In this document: one piece after another, positions 1 through 8,808 of the stretch
Position numbering within the stretch: position 1 is the first letter of the stretch
Layout: each line of letters starts with the position of its first letter
Source of the DNA: JBCCTJ01 sp039198585
GTDB taxonomy: Bacteria > Bacteroidota > Bacteroidia > Cytophagales > Amoebophilaceae
Direction: 5' to 3'
Length of the DNA: 51,567 bases
Assembly (NCBI GenBank): GCA_039198585.1
Contig: JBCCTJ010000001.1
Span: 1 to 51,567 of the forward strand
Translations under genes and position numbers: made by a program
Notes under the pieces: generated by a model
What the model saw: the letters and a program-made list of their open reading frames with translations, nothing else
Told to the model about the DNA's origin: nothing
The model's database searches: none

Positions 1-1
1 A

Positions 2-229
2 ATAGAAAAGGCGTGGCAAGAAGAGAAAGAAGCACTCCAGAAAGAGCTCAATGAAGCCAAGCAAACCATAGCGGATGAGAAAGCTAACCTAACAGCAACC
101 CGATCTTCCCTAGCAAGAGTCAAATGGATCGCATGGATTGCTTCTTTCCTGACAGTAGGTATGCTAATGAGCTTACTCTATCAGCATAAAAAGCAAAAGA
201 ATGAAGCTAATCATCTAACAAATTATTAG
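2..229 (+). CDS. C-terminal end of a coiled-coil, membrane-anchored protein (5' end outside window)
   Basis: An open frame runs from the first bases of the window to TAG at 227-229. The 75 visible residues start with a charged heptad-like stretch (Glu/Lys/Gln rich, with alanine and leucine spacing) typical of a coiled coil. A hydrophobic segment of about 20 residues follows (WIAWIASFLTVGMLMSLL), then a short Lys/His/Asn-rich tail. This suggests a protein anchored by a C-terminal membrane helix, with the same general layout as the 896-residue protein at 3569-6259. The next gene starts 26 bases downstream on the same strand, so the two may be co-transcribed. The function is unknown and the gene start is not in the window. 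Confidence 0.6.
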   Translation: MEKAWQEEKEALQKELNEAKQTIADEKANLTATRSSLARVKWIAWIASFLTVGMLMSLLYQHKKQKNEANHLTNY

Positions 230-255
230 CTTCAATAATACATCAAAAAAATAAC

Positions 256-1329
256 ATGACTTCACCTTTTAAATTATTACACTATTGGCTCTTGCTAGCA
301 GGGTTATTTTTATCAAGCATCCATAGTACAAAAGTCACCATTCCCCAAGAGCAATCAAGTAGGATTCATCCCAAACAAATAGGGTTAGCTCACGCTACGA
401 AAACAAAAAAGACCATCATAGCAACAGTACTCATCACTACAGTCACTACTGTGATCACTTACTTTGCTTATCATCTATCCAAAGGAAAAATTCAGCAAAA
501 AGAGGAGGATCATCTATCAAAAAAGGGAAATCATAACCCAAATAAGCTGCTAGAAAACAACCAAGAAGGAAAGGCTAAACAGACGGAAACGACTAACCAG
601 GCTACAGAGAGTGAGAATAGTATGATTAGCCAAACAAAAAGAGAGGATTTGCTTAAGCAGCTGAAAGAAAAAGCAGGTAGCAAGGATGGGAAACCATTGA
701 TCTCTGTGCATGGACTACCTAAAAAAAGAGATACCCCTATTTGGCTTTTTCAAAATGGCTGTTTTCGAATTCCTCATACTTCCCATTTCAAGGGCATTCT
801 AACCACTTACAGGCTTTTAGCAAAGGCTGGTTATACCCAAGTGATAATCAAAATAGCACCCTCTCATCAAATGTGGATCAATCATAAGTGTCAAAGAGAT
901 CAACATAGGCAAAAAGAAAAAGGAATGAGCTATTTAGTATGTCCCGACCACAATACACGTGCTCAACTGATCACATCGCTGCTTGACAATCTCCAAAAAG
1001 TAGGGACAATCACTACCCAAGAACGTAACAAGATTGAAGTGGATGGCAAACTAGAAAAAGAGAATAGTGATGACTGGACTAGAATAGTAGACAAACTACG
1101 AAGAGATCATCCAAAAGTAAAAGTAATTTACTGCTGTGGGGAAGACCTACTGCAATACACAAACAGTGTTATCATTCAAGATCAAATCGCCTTTAAGAGA
1201 AATGTAGCCAGCGGCCTATCCAGTACGGCTATCATCACAGGAAAAGGCAACTACAGACAAGCACTCAAAGAAAGTCTGCCTGACTATTATGTTATGCTCC
1301 AAGCTACCTTCCCCGATCTTAAGTTATAA
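256..1329 (+). CDS. Membrane-anchored protein with a divergent nucleotidyltransferase (NMNAT/NadD-like) domain
   Basis: 357 residues. A hydrophobic N-terminus (residues 6-24) and a second membrane segment (53-73) are followed by a polar linker rich in Lys, Gln and Glu (75-145). The C-terminal domain (about 160-357) carries spaced motifs that resemble the nicotinamide-nucleotide adenylyltransferase fold. These are NGCFRIPHTSHF (168-178; family form GxFxPxHxGH, with HxxH kept but the Gly replaced by Ser), an Arg at 235 in the position of the family's R-x-x-M segment, CCGEDLL (293-299; compare GxDxL), and LSSTAI (321-326; compare ISSTxIR, with the final Arg missing). The fold assignment is an inference. 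If it is right, the altered signature residues and the membrane anchor make an ordinary cytosolic NAD-synthesis role doubtful. It could be an inactive or exported derivative. The gene converges with comEC. Confidence 0.6.
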   Translation: MTSPFKLLHYWLLLAGLFLSSIHSTKVTIPQEQSSRIHPKQIGLAHATKTKKTIIATVLITTVTTVITYFAYHLSKGKIQQKEEDHLSKKGNHNPNKLLENNQEGKAKQTETTNQATESENSMISQTKREDLLKQLKEKAGSKDGKPLISVHGLPKKRDTPIWLFQNGCFRIPHTSHFKGILTTYRLLAKAGYTQVIIKIAPSHQMWINHKCQRDQHRQKEKGMSYLVCPDHNTRAQLITSLLDNLQKVGTITTQERNKIEVDGKLEKENSDDWTRIVDKLRRDHPKVKVIYCCGEDLLQYTNSVIIQDQIAFKRNVASGLSSTAIITGKGNYRQALKESLPDYYVMLQATFPDLKL

Positions 1330-1367
1330 TAAAGATCCGTAGTCAACCATGGATCGATCAAGTTGAG

Positions 1368-3470
1368 TTACCTCACAGTGATCGTTAGTGCTCCCTGATC
1401 GTCAAGCCAGTGAAATAGATTTAAACGTTTTTGTTCGGCAGAAATACATGCTCCTAACACAACAACTTGGGGGAGCTTCCCCTGATAGTGCGTCAAGTGC
1501 TGGGCAACCCTAACTGCCTGATGAGAAGAGATGATCCAAATATCGCTGACATAAGGGATAGGTAACTGAGTAGCTAGCAAAGATGGGAGTAGCCAAACAA
1601 TTCGTCTGCCTTGCCAAGTGAGGTAACGAACACCCTCCTCACAGGAAGTAACCAGCAATGGATCATTTACACAGTCAGCCCACCGATACCATTGAACTTG
1701 CTGAGTACGCATAGCAGCCATACTAGGCACCACCGCATGCTGAAAGATAGCATCATGCCGCTCAAGGCTGCCCTCTACTAAAAAGAGACCTTGGGTTCCT
1801 CTATAGCAAGCTATTACCATGTGGGGAGAGAGGCTATAAATAATGATTTTGGCCTGTCGCTGACAACAAGCATAATCATAAGCCCATTTACTCAGAAAAG
1901 CTAAGAGCAAAGCAAATGCAGTCCAAGTGTAATATTTTTTGCGACAGATGATTCTCTGCAAACCCGCTAATAAACTTCCATAAAGTAGGAAGATTGTGCT
2001 CAAAGGCCAATAAATAGCATCGATGTAAGCAGCAGGAAGCGACCGAATAAGCCGCAGAGCAGCATGTATGCTTGTCAATAATTTGACAAGCAAAGCAATA
2101 AGCCATCGATGGAGTAACCCCAATGAGCAAGAAAAATTACTCAGTAAGCTGATGAATAGTAGAGGAGTAAGTAAGGGAACGACCAGTGAGTTAGCAAGCC
2201 AGCTATAGAGAGGTATTCCATGAAAATAATAAAGAGTCAAAGGAAGTGTGCCTATCTGTATAGTCAATGATAAGACAATGAGCTGCCACCATGCACGCAG
2301 CCACGGATGATGAGGTAAATAGCTATTCGCAAGCAGCGGCACATAGAGGGCAATCATCGAGGCTACGGCTATAAAAGATAGCTGAAAGCTCACACTGAAA
2401 AGTAAGTAAGGATTGTAAAGCAATAAGATCAGCGCAGTAAAAGCTAAGATATTGGTCGGTATGATATCACGTTCTAGCCACTTGCCTAGCTGATAGAAAA
2501 ACAACATCACCATAGCACGCAATATAGGAGGAGCTAAGCCTGTAATCAAAGAATAACCTAGTAGAGCAGTCCATGTAATCCTCAGCTGGTATTGCATGAG
2601 GCAAGGCAAAAGAAGGCTCAGCCAGTAGATTAGCAGTAACAAAAGATAGTAGAGCAAGCCTACATGCAGCCCAGAAACAGCTAGGATATGCATCACACCT
2701 GTCTCAGTATAAAGAGCTTTTATTTCTTCATTGAGCTCAAGACGATTTCCCCATAGCATCGCTACAACAACAGCTGCTATATCAGGATCTTCGATGCTTT
2801 TTTGTATGATATTTGTCATTTTTTGCCTCCATAGATGAAGCCATCCAAGCAGAAAAACCTTAGGGGAGGAAGAGATGATCATCCACTGCTTAGTGGATAA
2901 ATGATGCTGGTGAGCAATCCCTTTGCTTTGCCAGGCAAGGGCCCAGTTGGTCATATAAGGATTGCGGTTTGGTACAACAGAAGTAGGAGCACCTTGGATG
3001 CGTAATCGCTGACCATACGCCATACGCTTAGAAGCACCCCAGCCACTCATAGCTATTTTCCCAGAAGCTTTTTGCCACTCCCCATCTATTTTGACCTGTT
3101 TGACAAGCAGTGTAGTCCTGTAATGACGACGACGCATGATCACTGGCGCCACAATCACTGCCTCATACTCCTCCATTCTAGGAAGGCAATGGACAAAGTG
3201 ATCTTGCTGCTCGAAAGGATCTTGACGAGCTAGCAAATAGTAGCCGCCAGCAAAAAGTGTACATAGCATACAGATCAAGGCAAGGATGCGATAGCAGGGC
3301 TTATACAAAGAGAGTACTACTTGTATGAAAAAGAGACTTCCCAAGCAATACCAACTGATCAGCCGATAGCCAGGCAAGCAGTAAGCAGTGATAATGCCCA
3401 TCATATAGCTAGCAAGTAAGGGGAAAAAGGGAGTACGCCACCGGGAATAGTCAAAAAAAGAAAGGATCAT
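1368..3470 (-). CDS. comEC: ComEC/Rec2-family DNA uptake channel protein
   Basis: 700 residues, a polytopic membrane protein. N-terminal hydrophobic helices (about 10-80) are followed by a soluble OB-like region of the DUF4131 type (about 95-190). The competence core is marked by the family signature HILAVSGLHVGL (about 256-267) and many membrane helices to about residue 525. The C-terminal part (about 540-700) corresponds to the position of the metallo-beta-lactamase-like domain but lacks a clear HxHxDH motif, so it may be non-catalytic, as in many Bacteroidota homologues. In transformable bacteria ComEC moves single-stranded DNA across the inner membrane. No other competence gene lies nearby. 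A perfect AT-rich inverted repeat sits directly on and upstream of the start codon (3465-3515). Confidence 0.88.
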   Translation of the reverse strand: MILSFFDYSRWRTPFFPLLASYMMGIITAYCLPGYRLISWYCLGSLFFIQVVLSLYKPCYRILALICMLCTLFAGGYYLLARQDPFEQQDHFVHCLPRMEEYEAVIVAPVIMRRRHYRTTLLVKQVKIDGEWQKASGKIAMSGWGASKRMAYGQRLRIQGAPTSVVPNRNPYMTNWALAWQSKGIAHQHHLSTKQWMIISSSPKVFLLGWLHLWRQKMTNIIQKSIEDPDIAAVVVAMLWGNRLELNEEIKALYTETGVMHILAVSGLHVGLLYYLLLLLIYWLSLLLPCLMQYQLRITWTALLGYSLITGLAPPILRAMVMLFFYQLGKWLERDIIPTNILAFTALILLLYNPYLLFSVSFQLSFIAVASMIALYVPLLANSYLPHHPWLRAWWQLIVLSLTIQIGTLPLTLYYFHGIPLYSWLANSLVVPLLTPLLFISLLSNFSCSLGLLHRWLIALLVKLLTSIHAALRLIRSLPAAYIDAIYWPLSTIFLLYGSLLAGLQRIICRKKYYTWTAFALLLAFLSKWAYDYACCQRQAKIIIYSLSPHMVIACYRGTQGLFLVEGSLERHDAIFQHAVVPSMAAMRTQQVQWYRWADCVNDPLLVTSCEEGVRYLTWQGRRIVWLLPSLLATQLPIPYVSDIWIISSHQAVRVAQHLTHYQGKLPQVVVLGACISAEQKRLNLFHWLDDQGALTITVR

Positions 3471-3515
3471 TTGTTTATTATTGTATGATTATAACAATAA
3501 TAAACAAATATGATC
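3465..3515. promoter_or_regulatory. Inverted repeat overlapping the comEC start codon
   Basis: The arms at 3469-3484 and 3494-3509 (TTTGTTTATTATTGT and its exact complement) are perfect over 16 bp with a 9-base loop. The symmetry continues through GATCAT/ATGATC with one extra base on the far side. One arm runs into the comEC ATG (complement of 3468-3470). It could be an operator, an RNA hairpin hiding the start site, or a weak terminator of the upstream 896-residue gene. There is no GC-rich stem and no clean T-run, which argues against a classic terminator. Confidence 0.55.
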
Positions 3516-3568
3516 AATTAAGATGCTATACTGCGTACTACTTCTACCAAGCCACAGTGAAAGAGATG

Positions 3569-6259
3569 CTAGGCGCTTAACTTACTAGCACGCCTATTTT
3601 TGCTGAACCAAGAAGTTACGTATCGGGTAAAAGTAGGCAATAATAAATCGATTATTTGGATCCCAAAAGCACCGATCCCGAACCCCCAAATAAGCAATAA
3701 GAAAAATTGATAATAGGTATTTTTTGGAAGATTGGTATCTTTTTCATCTGCATGAGTAGTATGTAAAGCAGCTTGAACGAGATCATCAGTAGATAGTTCG
3801 ACTGGATGCTGAGTAACCTGAAGGTTTATAGGCTGTTTTTTATGAAGTATGCTCGGCTCGATGACCTCAATAAGCTCGCCAATGGTAGCAGTAACGCGTT
3901 CCATGATCTGATTCTCTCCTACAATGTAGACCTCTTGATCTTGTATTTGGTGAGTAATATGCAGTTGTACAATCTGCTTAGGACGATACTGATCATGCAT
4001 CAAAGTAAGTACTTGTTCCAACTTTGTACTGCCTGGCAGCCACCCTATTTCAACACTAGTAGGATATTCGGGAGCATCAGCAGCATATTCCATGAAAACA
4101 GTGACATGGTAGTATTGAATGTTGGGCTGCTTAGGCTTGGCTCCCGAAGGAGCAGCCGATACTGAAGGATTGCTTTGATTTTTCAATCTTTCTTCAGCCT
4201 CTTTTTTTTTGAATAAATGTTGCTGATACTCTTCTTTGAGCTTACTGATTATAGCATCTTTTTCTTGGACAGCAGCATTCATGTTTTGTATTACTTTTTC
4301 TTGCTGGTGGATAGTTATATCTTTTTTCGCAATAATAGATTGTTCATTTTTGTCTACTAATACAGTATTTTTTTCTTCTAAAGCTCTCACTTTTAATTTT
4401 AATGTTTCTTTTTCTATTGATTGTTGAGTAATCAATGTTTTGTTTTTTTGCAACTCATCCGTTAATTTTCTGATCTGCTTCTTATGTTGGCTATTGAGTT
4501 CCTTAGTATTTTTTTGAAGCTCCCATTCAAGCTTATTCTTTCCTTCTTGCTTTTTCAATTGTTTTTCGTTCTTTTGTATTTCCTGCATTTTTTTCTGTAC
4601 ATTATTTACAATCTCTTCTTGAATTGAAATAAAGACTTTCTCATTGAGCTGATCATTGAATAATAATCCACTTTCAACATTCCATGCTGCATTATATCCT
4701 TGCCTAAAAGCTTCTTCAAAGCCTTTTTGACAAGCAGCTTGTCTGATTTGATTCATAATCCGATCTTGATTTTCTTTATCTAACCAAGGCTGACTTTCCA
4801 AGTATAAGCCTAACGGCGTAATCATCAAAAACCGAAATTGATGCTCTTTTGCTAGATCCTTAAACTTGTCTTGTTCTTCATTTCCTTTGTCTTGACCTTG
4901 ATCATATGCGTATTGTGAAAAAGCTTCTTTGAATACGCTTTTGTATAGGTTTAAGAGACGATTAAGTTCCTTTTTTTGTTCAGCTTCATCTTTCTTTTTC
5001 ATAGCAAGATTAGCTAATGTCGTGACTAGCTCTTGATCTGTCACAAACTTACCTGCACGCATCTTTCCCCACGCTGCACTGGCCAAAATATATTGATTAT
5101 CTGATCTTTCTCGTTTCAAGTTATTATAATGGATTACTTCATCTAGTGAATCTGTACTTGGTGCTCTGAGCACAGTAGGAGTATACTGTATGAGGTCATA
5201 ATCTTTTTCCAGGGGCATAACGTTAGTGTTACCAAGTTCATCGAGGGAACTAGGATCAAAAATATTGGTTTTCCTCCTTTGTATTACTGGAGTGCGATTA
5301 CTTGCAATGTTCCAATTATCTTGGCTATCACCTTGATTATTTGCACTAAATATCTCTTGATAACTTTCAGCCTGCTCTTCAAGTAGTGCTATCTTATTTG
5401 TTAACTGCTTGTTTTTGCTATTAACATCACTTAGGGCATATTTTAGCTGAGTTATTTCCCAAGAAAGTTCTTTTTGTTTTTTTTCTAATGTCTCTTTTTG
5501 ATGCTGAAGTTGAACATGGGAATTTAGTCGAGCAAGTGCTTCTTCTTTCATTTTTTCTGAACTGCTTAGGGCTTTTTTAAGATTTTTCACCTTGTTATTG
5601 AGCATACCTACTTGTCCTTCTAATATTTCTTGTAAGTTCTCTGATTGTTTACTTTCAGGCTCATTAATCAGCTTATGGACTTGAGCGACTAGACGATCCG
5701 CTAGATCTGAATTCTTTGTTTCTAGTTCTTCTATTTGTTTTTTTTGTTGTAAAAACCGTGCTTGATTTTGCTTGTATTCAGTAGCAAGTAGTTGATATTG
5801 TTTTTTTGCCAACTCCAAACTTTGCTCAACTTGTATATAATTATCCAAAGTGATATAAGTCTTACTAATGTAAGACTTAAGCTTATTTTTTAAATTTTCT
5901 GAAAAATTTTTTAAATCAGCAATATCAATATCTGAGAACTCTTCTTGAGGAAAAATTTCTTGCAAAATAGAGATTACTTGCTGATTCGTCTGAGTTTGGA
6001 TCTGAGTTTGGAAAAGATTTTGCCATTCATTATTTGAACCTATACTTTTATTTTCATATCCTTGCTCCTCATAGGAATCAGAAAGGTTATTGAACACAAC
6101 AGTGTTCGTATCACTTGGATCATCTGACCCACTGAGTGAAGTAGCAGGAGCTATGAAGAGCAGACCCAAAAAAGCGAATTGAGTAAAAAAGAGGGAAAAA
6201 CTACGACACGGAATTTTGAGTTTAGCTAAGAGCAAGGATGTATAGTTAATAATTTTCAT
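3569..6259 (-). CDS. Large coiled-coil membrane protein of unknown function
   Basis: 896 residues. A signal-anchor-like hydrophobic stretch lies at about 21-42. It is followed by acidic and Asn-rich sequence and a long coiled coil (about 140-310; repeated Gln/Lys/Glu/Leu heptads). A more globular Tyr/Gln-rich middle (about 330-560) precedes a second coiled coil (about 570-710). A compact beta-strand-rich segment (about 728-820) begins with QYYHVTVFMEY, and its strand and helix spacing looks like a beta-grasp (ubiquitin-like) fold; that is only an impression. A C-terminal membrane helix lies at about 852-875, before a basic tail. It is not recognised as a named family. A candidate promoter lies just upstream (6273-6305). 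The protein could be a surface or envelope scaffold or a host-interaction protein. comEC follows on the same strand. Confidence 0.7.
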   Translation of the reverse strand: MKIINYTSLLLAKLKIPCRSFSLFFTQFAFLGLLFIAPATSLSGSDDPSDTNTVVFNNLSDSYEEQGYENKSIGSNNEWQNLFQTQIQTQTNQQVISILQEIFPQEEFSDIDIADLKNFSENLKNKLKSYISKTYITLDNYIQVEQSLELAKKQYQLLATEYKQNQARFLQQKKQIEELETKNSDLADRLVAQVHKLINEPESKQSENLQEILEGQVGMLNNKVKNLKKALSSSEKMKEEALARLNSHVQLQHQKETLEKKQKELSWEITQLKYALSDVNSKNKQLTNKIALLEEQAESYQEIFSANNQGDSQDNWNIASNRTPVIQRRKTNIFDPSSLDELGNTNVMPLEKDYDLIQYTPTVLRAPSTDSLDEVIHYNNLKRERSDNQYILASAAWGKMRAGKFVTDQELVTTLANLAMKKKDEAEQKKELNRLLNLYKSVFKEAFSQYAYDQGQDKGNEEQDKFKDLAKEHQFRFLMITPLGLYLESQPWLDKENQDRIMNQIRQAACQKGFEEAFRQGYNAAWNVESGLLFNDQLNEKVFISIQEEIVNNVQKKMQEIQKNEKQLKKQEGKNKLEWELQKNTKELNSQHKKQIRKLTDELQKNKTLITQQSIEKETLKLKVRALEEKNTVLVDKNEQSIIAKKDITIHQQEKVIQNMNAAVQEKDAIISKLKEEYQQHLFKKKEAEERLKNQSNPSVSAAPSGAKPKQPNIQYYHVTVFMEYAADAPEYPTSVEIGWLPGSTKLEQVLTLMHDQYRPKQIVQLHITHQIQDQEVYIVGENQIMERVTATIGELIEVIEPSILHKKQPINLQVTQHPVELSTDDLVQAALHTTHADEKDTNLPKNTYYQFFLLLIWGFGIGAFGIQIIDLLLPTFTRYVTSWFSKNRRASKLSA

Positions 6260-6272
6260 ATTAATTGTCTCA

Positions 6273-6305
6273 CAAAATTACAAGATTTGACTTAGTAAAG
6301 CAAAA
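6273..6305 (-). promoter_or_regulatory. Candidate Bacteroidota-type promoter for the 896-residue coiled-coil gene
   Basis: On the minus strand TTTTG (6301-6305) is followed after 20 bases by TAATTTTG (6273-6280), matching the -33 TTG / -7 TAnnTTTG pattern of Bacteroidota sigma-A promoters. The gene starts at 6259, so the leader would be short. Confidence 0.5.
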
Positions 6306-6361
6306 GTTTAGTGAAAAGTTGAAGATTACTTATCAAAAATTGTAAGTTGCACCTTAAACTT

Positions 6362-7228
6362 ATGGCAACCAATAAAAGCACCCTCAATCGCATTAATACA
6401 GTAACGCTCACTAAGCAGATCACTCAGACCATGAAAATGGTAGCTGTCTCTAGCTTGGAAAAGCAAAAAAAAGAAGCAGCAATTATTGAGATGTACTACC
6501 ACTCGCTACAAGGGCTTGTATCTCAACTGCATCCCACTTCATCCTCCTTCGATTTACCGTACATCAAGGTAAGAAAAGTCGAGAGAGTATTACTCATAGT
6601 ATTAACAACTGACAAAGGGCTTTGTGGCTCCTTCGGGAGTAGTGTATTGAGTAGTTTGACCCATGAGCATGAACAGCTCCGCAAGGAGAAAAAAGATGTC
6701 ATGCTGCTTCCTATAGGTAAAAAGGGAGTAGCATTTTGTCAGCATCATGCGCTGCCCTACTTAGGGTTATATGGTCAAAATAATAACAAAAGTAGCTGGT
6801 CAGCGAGGGTCAAAGAAATCAGCGATCTTGTGCTCAATGCTTACATAGAGGAGAAGTACGATGAAGTTATCTGTCTCTATCAATCACATGCCGTAAGTCC
6901 TAGTCGGGACAATGTAACAGTAGAGAAACTCTTGCCAGTGAGTATGGCAGCACAAAGTAGGAGTAGCCATACTAGCTATATCATCTACGAGCCCAACCCA
7001 GTAGTAGTACATGAGGCAATCTATCCCCAGCTAGTGCGCACTAAACTGGCCCACATGATAGCTGTAGGGCAAACAGCTGAGCAAAAGGCAAGGATGATGG
7101 CTATGCATCAAGCTACGGACAATGCCGAAAGACTACTCAAAGAGTTAAAAACCCTCTATAATCGCACAAGGCAAGCCAATATTACGGGAGAGATCAATGA
7201 AATCAATGCGGGCACGTTATCACGCTAA
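6362..7228 (+). CDS. atpG: ATP synthase F1 gamma subunit
   Basis: 288 residues from ATG 6362. An in-frame TTG at 6347 would add five residues but does not fit the family N-terminus. The N-terminal helix carries the conserved LTKQITQTMKMVAVSSLEKQ (family form: xTxxITKAMKMVAxxKLR). The central TDKGLCGSF motif (about residues 80-88) and the C-terminal helix with ERLLKELKTLYNRTRQANIT are both diagnostic. The protein is the rotating central stalk that couples proton flow through Fo to catalysis in the alpha/beta hexamer. The other F-ATPase genes are not in the window, so atpG is separated from the main atp cluster here. rbfA starts 11 bases downstream. The 896-residue gene is divergent. Confidence 0.95.
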   Translation: MATNKSTLNRINTVTLTKQITQTMKMVAVSSLEKQKKEAAIIEMYYHSLQGLVSQLHPTSSSFDLPYIKVRKVERVLLIVLTTDKGLCGSFGSSVLSSLTHEHEQLRKEKKDVMLLPIGKKGVAFCQHHALPYLGLYGQNNNKSSWSARVKEISDLVLNAYIEEKYDEVICLYQSHAVSPSRDNVTVEKLLPVSMAAQSRSSHTSYIIYEPNPVVVHEAIYPQLVRTKLAHMIAVGQTAEQKARMMAMHQATDNAERLLKELKTLYNRTRQANITGEINEINAGTLSR

Positions 7229-7239
7229 TATAGGCAATC

Positions 7240-7581
7240 ATGAAAAGAGAACGTATCAAAAAGTTAGTGCATACAACGCTTAGTCGTTACTTTCAAAAGC
7301 ATCTACAAGGTTTGATGACAACTATCACGGAGATATCCATCACACCTAGATTGGATATCGTGAAAGTATATGTAAGCTTCCTATCGCCCAAGCAGGATAT
7401 CGACCAGGAGAAGTTTTTACAAGAGTCGGTAATCCCTCACACGTGGGATATTAAAAAAGAACTGGCCTATCAACTCAAGAATGCTGTACGGACAGTACCG
7501 AAAGATATACGTTTTTATGTAGATAGTACCCCAGAGAAAGCAGCTGCCATGGAAAGCTTATTGCGTACTTTACGCAACTAA
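7240..7581 (+). CDS. rbfA: Ribosome-binding factor A
   Basis: 113 residues, the usual RbfA length, with a single KH-type domain. It has the N-terminal helix, the strand ITEISITPRLDIVKVYVSFL (family form: vTxVxvSpDLxxAkVyvs) and the late strand DIRFYVDSTPEKA (family form: pxLxFxxDxSxexgxxi). It acts in maturation of the 30S subunit, binding near the 5' end of 16S rRNA, and matters most in the cold. It follows atpG by 11 bases and is likely co-transcribed. It ends in a convergent gap that contains a MITE-like repeat. Confidence 0.92.
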   Translation: MKRERIKKLVHTTLSRYFQKHLQGLMTTITEISITPRLDIVKVYVSFLSPKQDIDQEKFLQESVIPHTWDIKKELAYQLKNAVRTVPKDIRFYVDSTPEKAAAMESLLRTLRN

Positions 7582-7589
7582 TAGGTCGC

Positions 7590-7831
7590 GGGGGAGTCAG
7601 AAGTAGAGAGTTTTTTGCTCAAAACCACTTCATTTGAGTTCTAGACAAGGTTTTCCCTTGATACTCATAAACAAAAAAGAGTGAAATTCATCGCTTTTTG
7701 CTACTTTTTTTCATTTTCAGCGCAATTTTTACAGTTGGACGCAACTATTTTTATCTGAAAAATATTAACAGAGTCGCTCCTACAGTTACTTTTTTAATGA
7801 TTGCTACAGTTTCGTATTATACTGAGTGCCC
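7590..7831 (+). repeat. MITE-like intergenic repeat, copy A
   Basis: This 242-bp stretch fills most of the gap between rbfA and trmD. It shares many blocks with copy B (29601-29835), copy C (9339-9545, inverted) and the partial copy D (26348-26480, inverted). Shared blocks include GTCAGAAGTAGAGA at the left end, CAACTATTTTTATCT in the middle and AATGATTGC near the right end. The ends (GGGGGAGTCAG ... ACTGAGTGCCC) are a decayed form of the inverted termini seen in copy B. It has no coding potential. Confidence 0.75.
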
Positions 7832-7896
7832 TTAGGTAAAAAAGGGCTATTCCAAATAGCTGCTACCAACTATGGATGATCGATATCAGCTTCCTT

Positions 7897-8589
7897 TTAT
7901 CCCTCTTCTTCATCTATCTTAAGTAAGTGAGGAGCGCGAGCCCGTGTGCGTGCAATGCTTTGTGTGAGCTTCCACTCATCAATTTGTTGCGCATTGCCTG
8001 TAAAGAGCACAGTAGGTACTGTTAAATCTCTGAAAGAAGCAGGACGTGTGTAAATAGGAGGTTCCAAAAGTCCATCTTGAAAAGAATCATTCAATGCTGA
8101 AGAAGCATCTGAGAGCACACCAGGTATCAGTCTTACTACAGCATCCACAACAATGGCAGCAGCCAGCTCTCCTCCTGAAATGACATACTCGCCTATACTA
8201 ACTTCGTGGGTAATAAAGTGTTCTCGTATCCTTTCATCCACACCTTTATAATGTCCACAAAGTAGCATTAAGTTTTGATCTAGGGAAAGCCTATTGGCCA
8301 TAGACTGGGTCAGTTTCTCTCCATCAGGAGCCATATAAATAATCTTGTCATAGTTTCGTGCTGCCTGCAATGCCTCAATACATCGCACAATAGGCTCCAC
8401 CATGAGCACCATACCAGCGCCGCCACCATAGGCATAATCGTCAATTTGGGCATGTTTGCCTAGTCCATGAGAACGTAGATCATGAATATGAATAGCTACT
8501 TGCTGCTTTTCAATAGCTCGTTTGACAATAGAATGACTAAAAGGACCTGAGAGAAGGCCGGGCTGACAAGTAATGATATCTACTCTCAT
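7897..8589 (-). CDS. trmD: tRNA (guanine37-N1)-methyltransferase
   Basis: 230 residues. The SPOUT-class trefoil-knot segment is clear: LLCGHYKGVDERI (about 109-121) and SIGEYVISGGELAA (about 131-144), together with the N-terminal DLRSHGLGKHAQIDDYAYGG motif that positions substrate. The enzyme uses S-adenosylmethionine to methylate G37 next to the anticodon and prevents +1 frameshifting. In many bacteria trmD sits with rpsP, rimM and rplS; here it stands alone, downstream of tRNA-Met (8614-8687, same strand) and convergent with rbfA. Confidence 0.95.
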   Translation of the reverse strand: MRVDIITCQPGLLSGPFSHSIVKRAIEKQQVAIHIHDLRSHGLGKHAQIDDYAYGGGAGMVLMVEPIVRCIEALQAARNYDKIIYMAPDGEKLTQSMANRLSLDQNLMLLCGHYKGVDERIREHFITHEVSIGEYVISGGELAAAIVVDAVVRLIPGVLSDASSALNDSFQDGLLEPPIYTRPASFRDLTVPTVLFTGNAQQIDEWKLTQSIARTRARAPHLLKIDEEEG

Positions 8590-8613
8590 AGTCTATAGTG
8601 ATTCAAGAAAATG

Positions 8614-8687
8614 TAGCGAAGGAGAGACTTGAACTCTCGACCTCTGGGTTATGAATCCAGTGCTCTAACCAACTGAGCTACCTCGCC
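8614..8687 (-). tRNA. tRNA-Met (anticodon CAT)
   Basis: A 74-nt cloverleaf on the minus strand: acceptor GGCGAGG paired with CTTCGCT (G1-U72 and one other wobble), D arm GCTC/GAGC, anticodon arm CTGGA-TTCATAA-CCCAG with one A-C mismatch at the loop-proximal pair, and T arm GAGAG-TTCAAGT-CTCTC. The CCA end is not encoded. The first acceptor pair is G-U rather than the C-A mismatch of initiators, so this is an elongator Met or a tRNA-Ile2 whose C34 is modified to lysidine; the sequence alone does not separate these. Confidence 0.9.
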
Positions 8688-8808
8688 AAGCCACAGCAAT
8701 AATATCACTTCTCATGCAAAATAGTAAGTTGGGAGCTCAAATTACTCTTGGCTGCTGGATATAGAGGTTCCTCGTTTTAATAAGAGTCAGTTAATCTAGA
8801 GGAAATTT

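Noticed and set aside
3806..4165. A 119-codon plus-strand frame inside the 896-residue gene
   Set aside because: Antisense to a long coiled-coil coding region, with no motif; a shadow.
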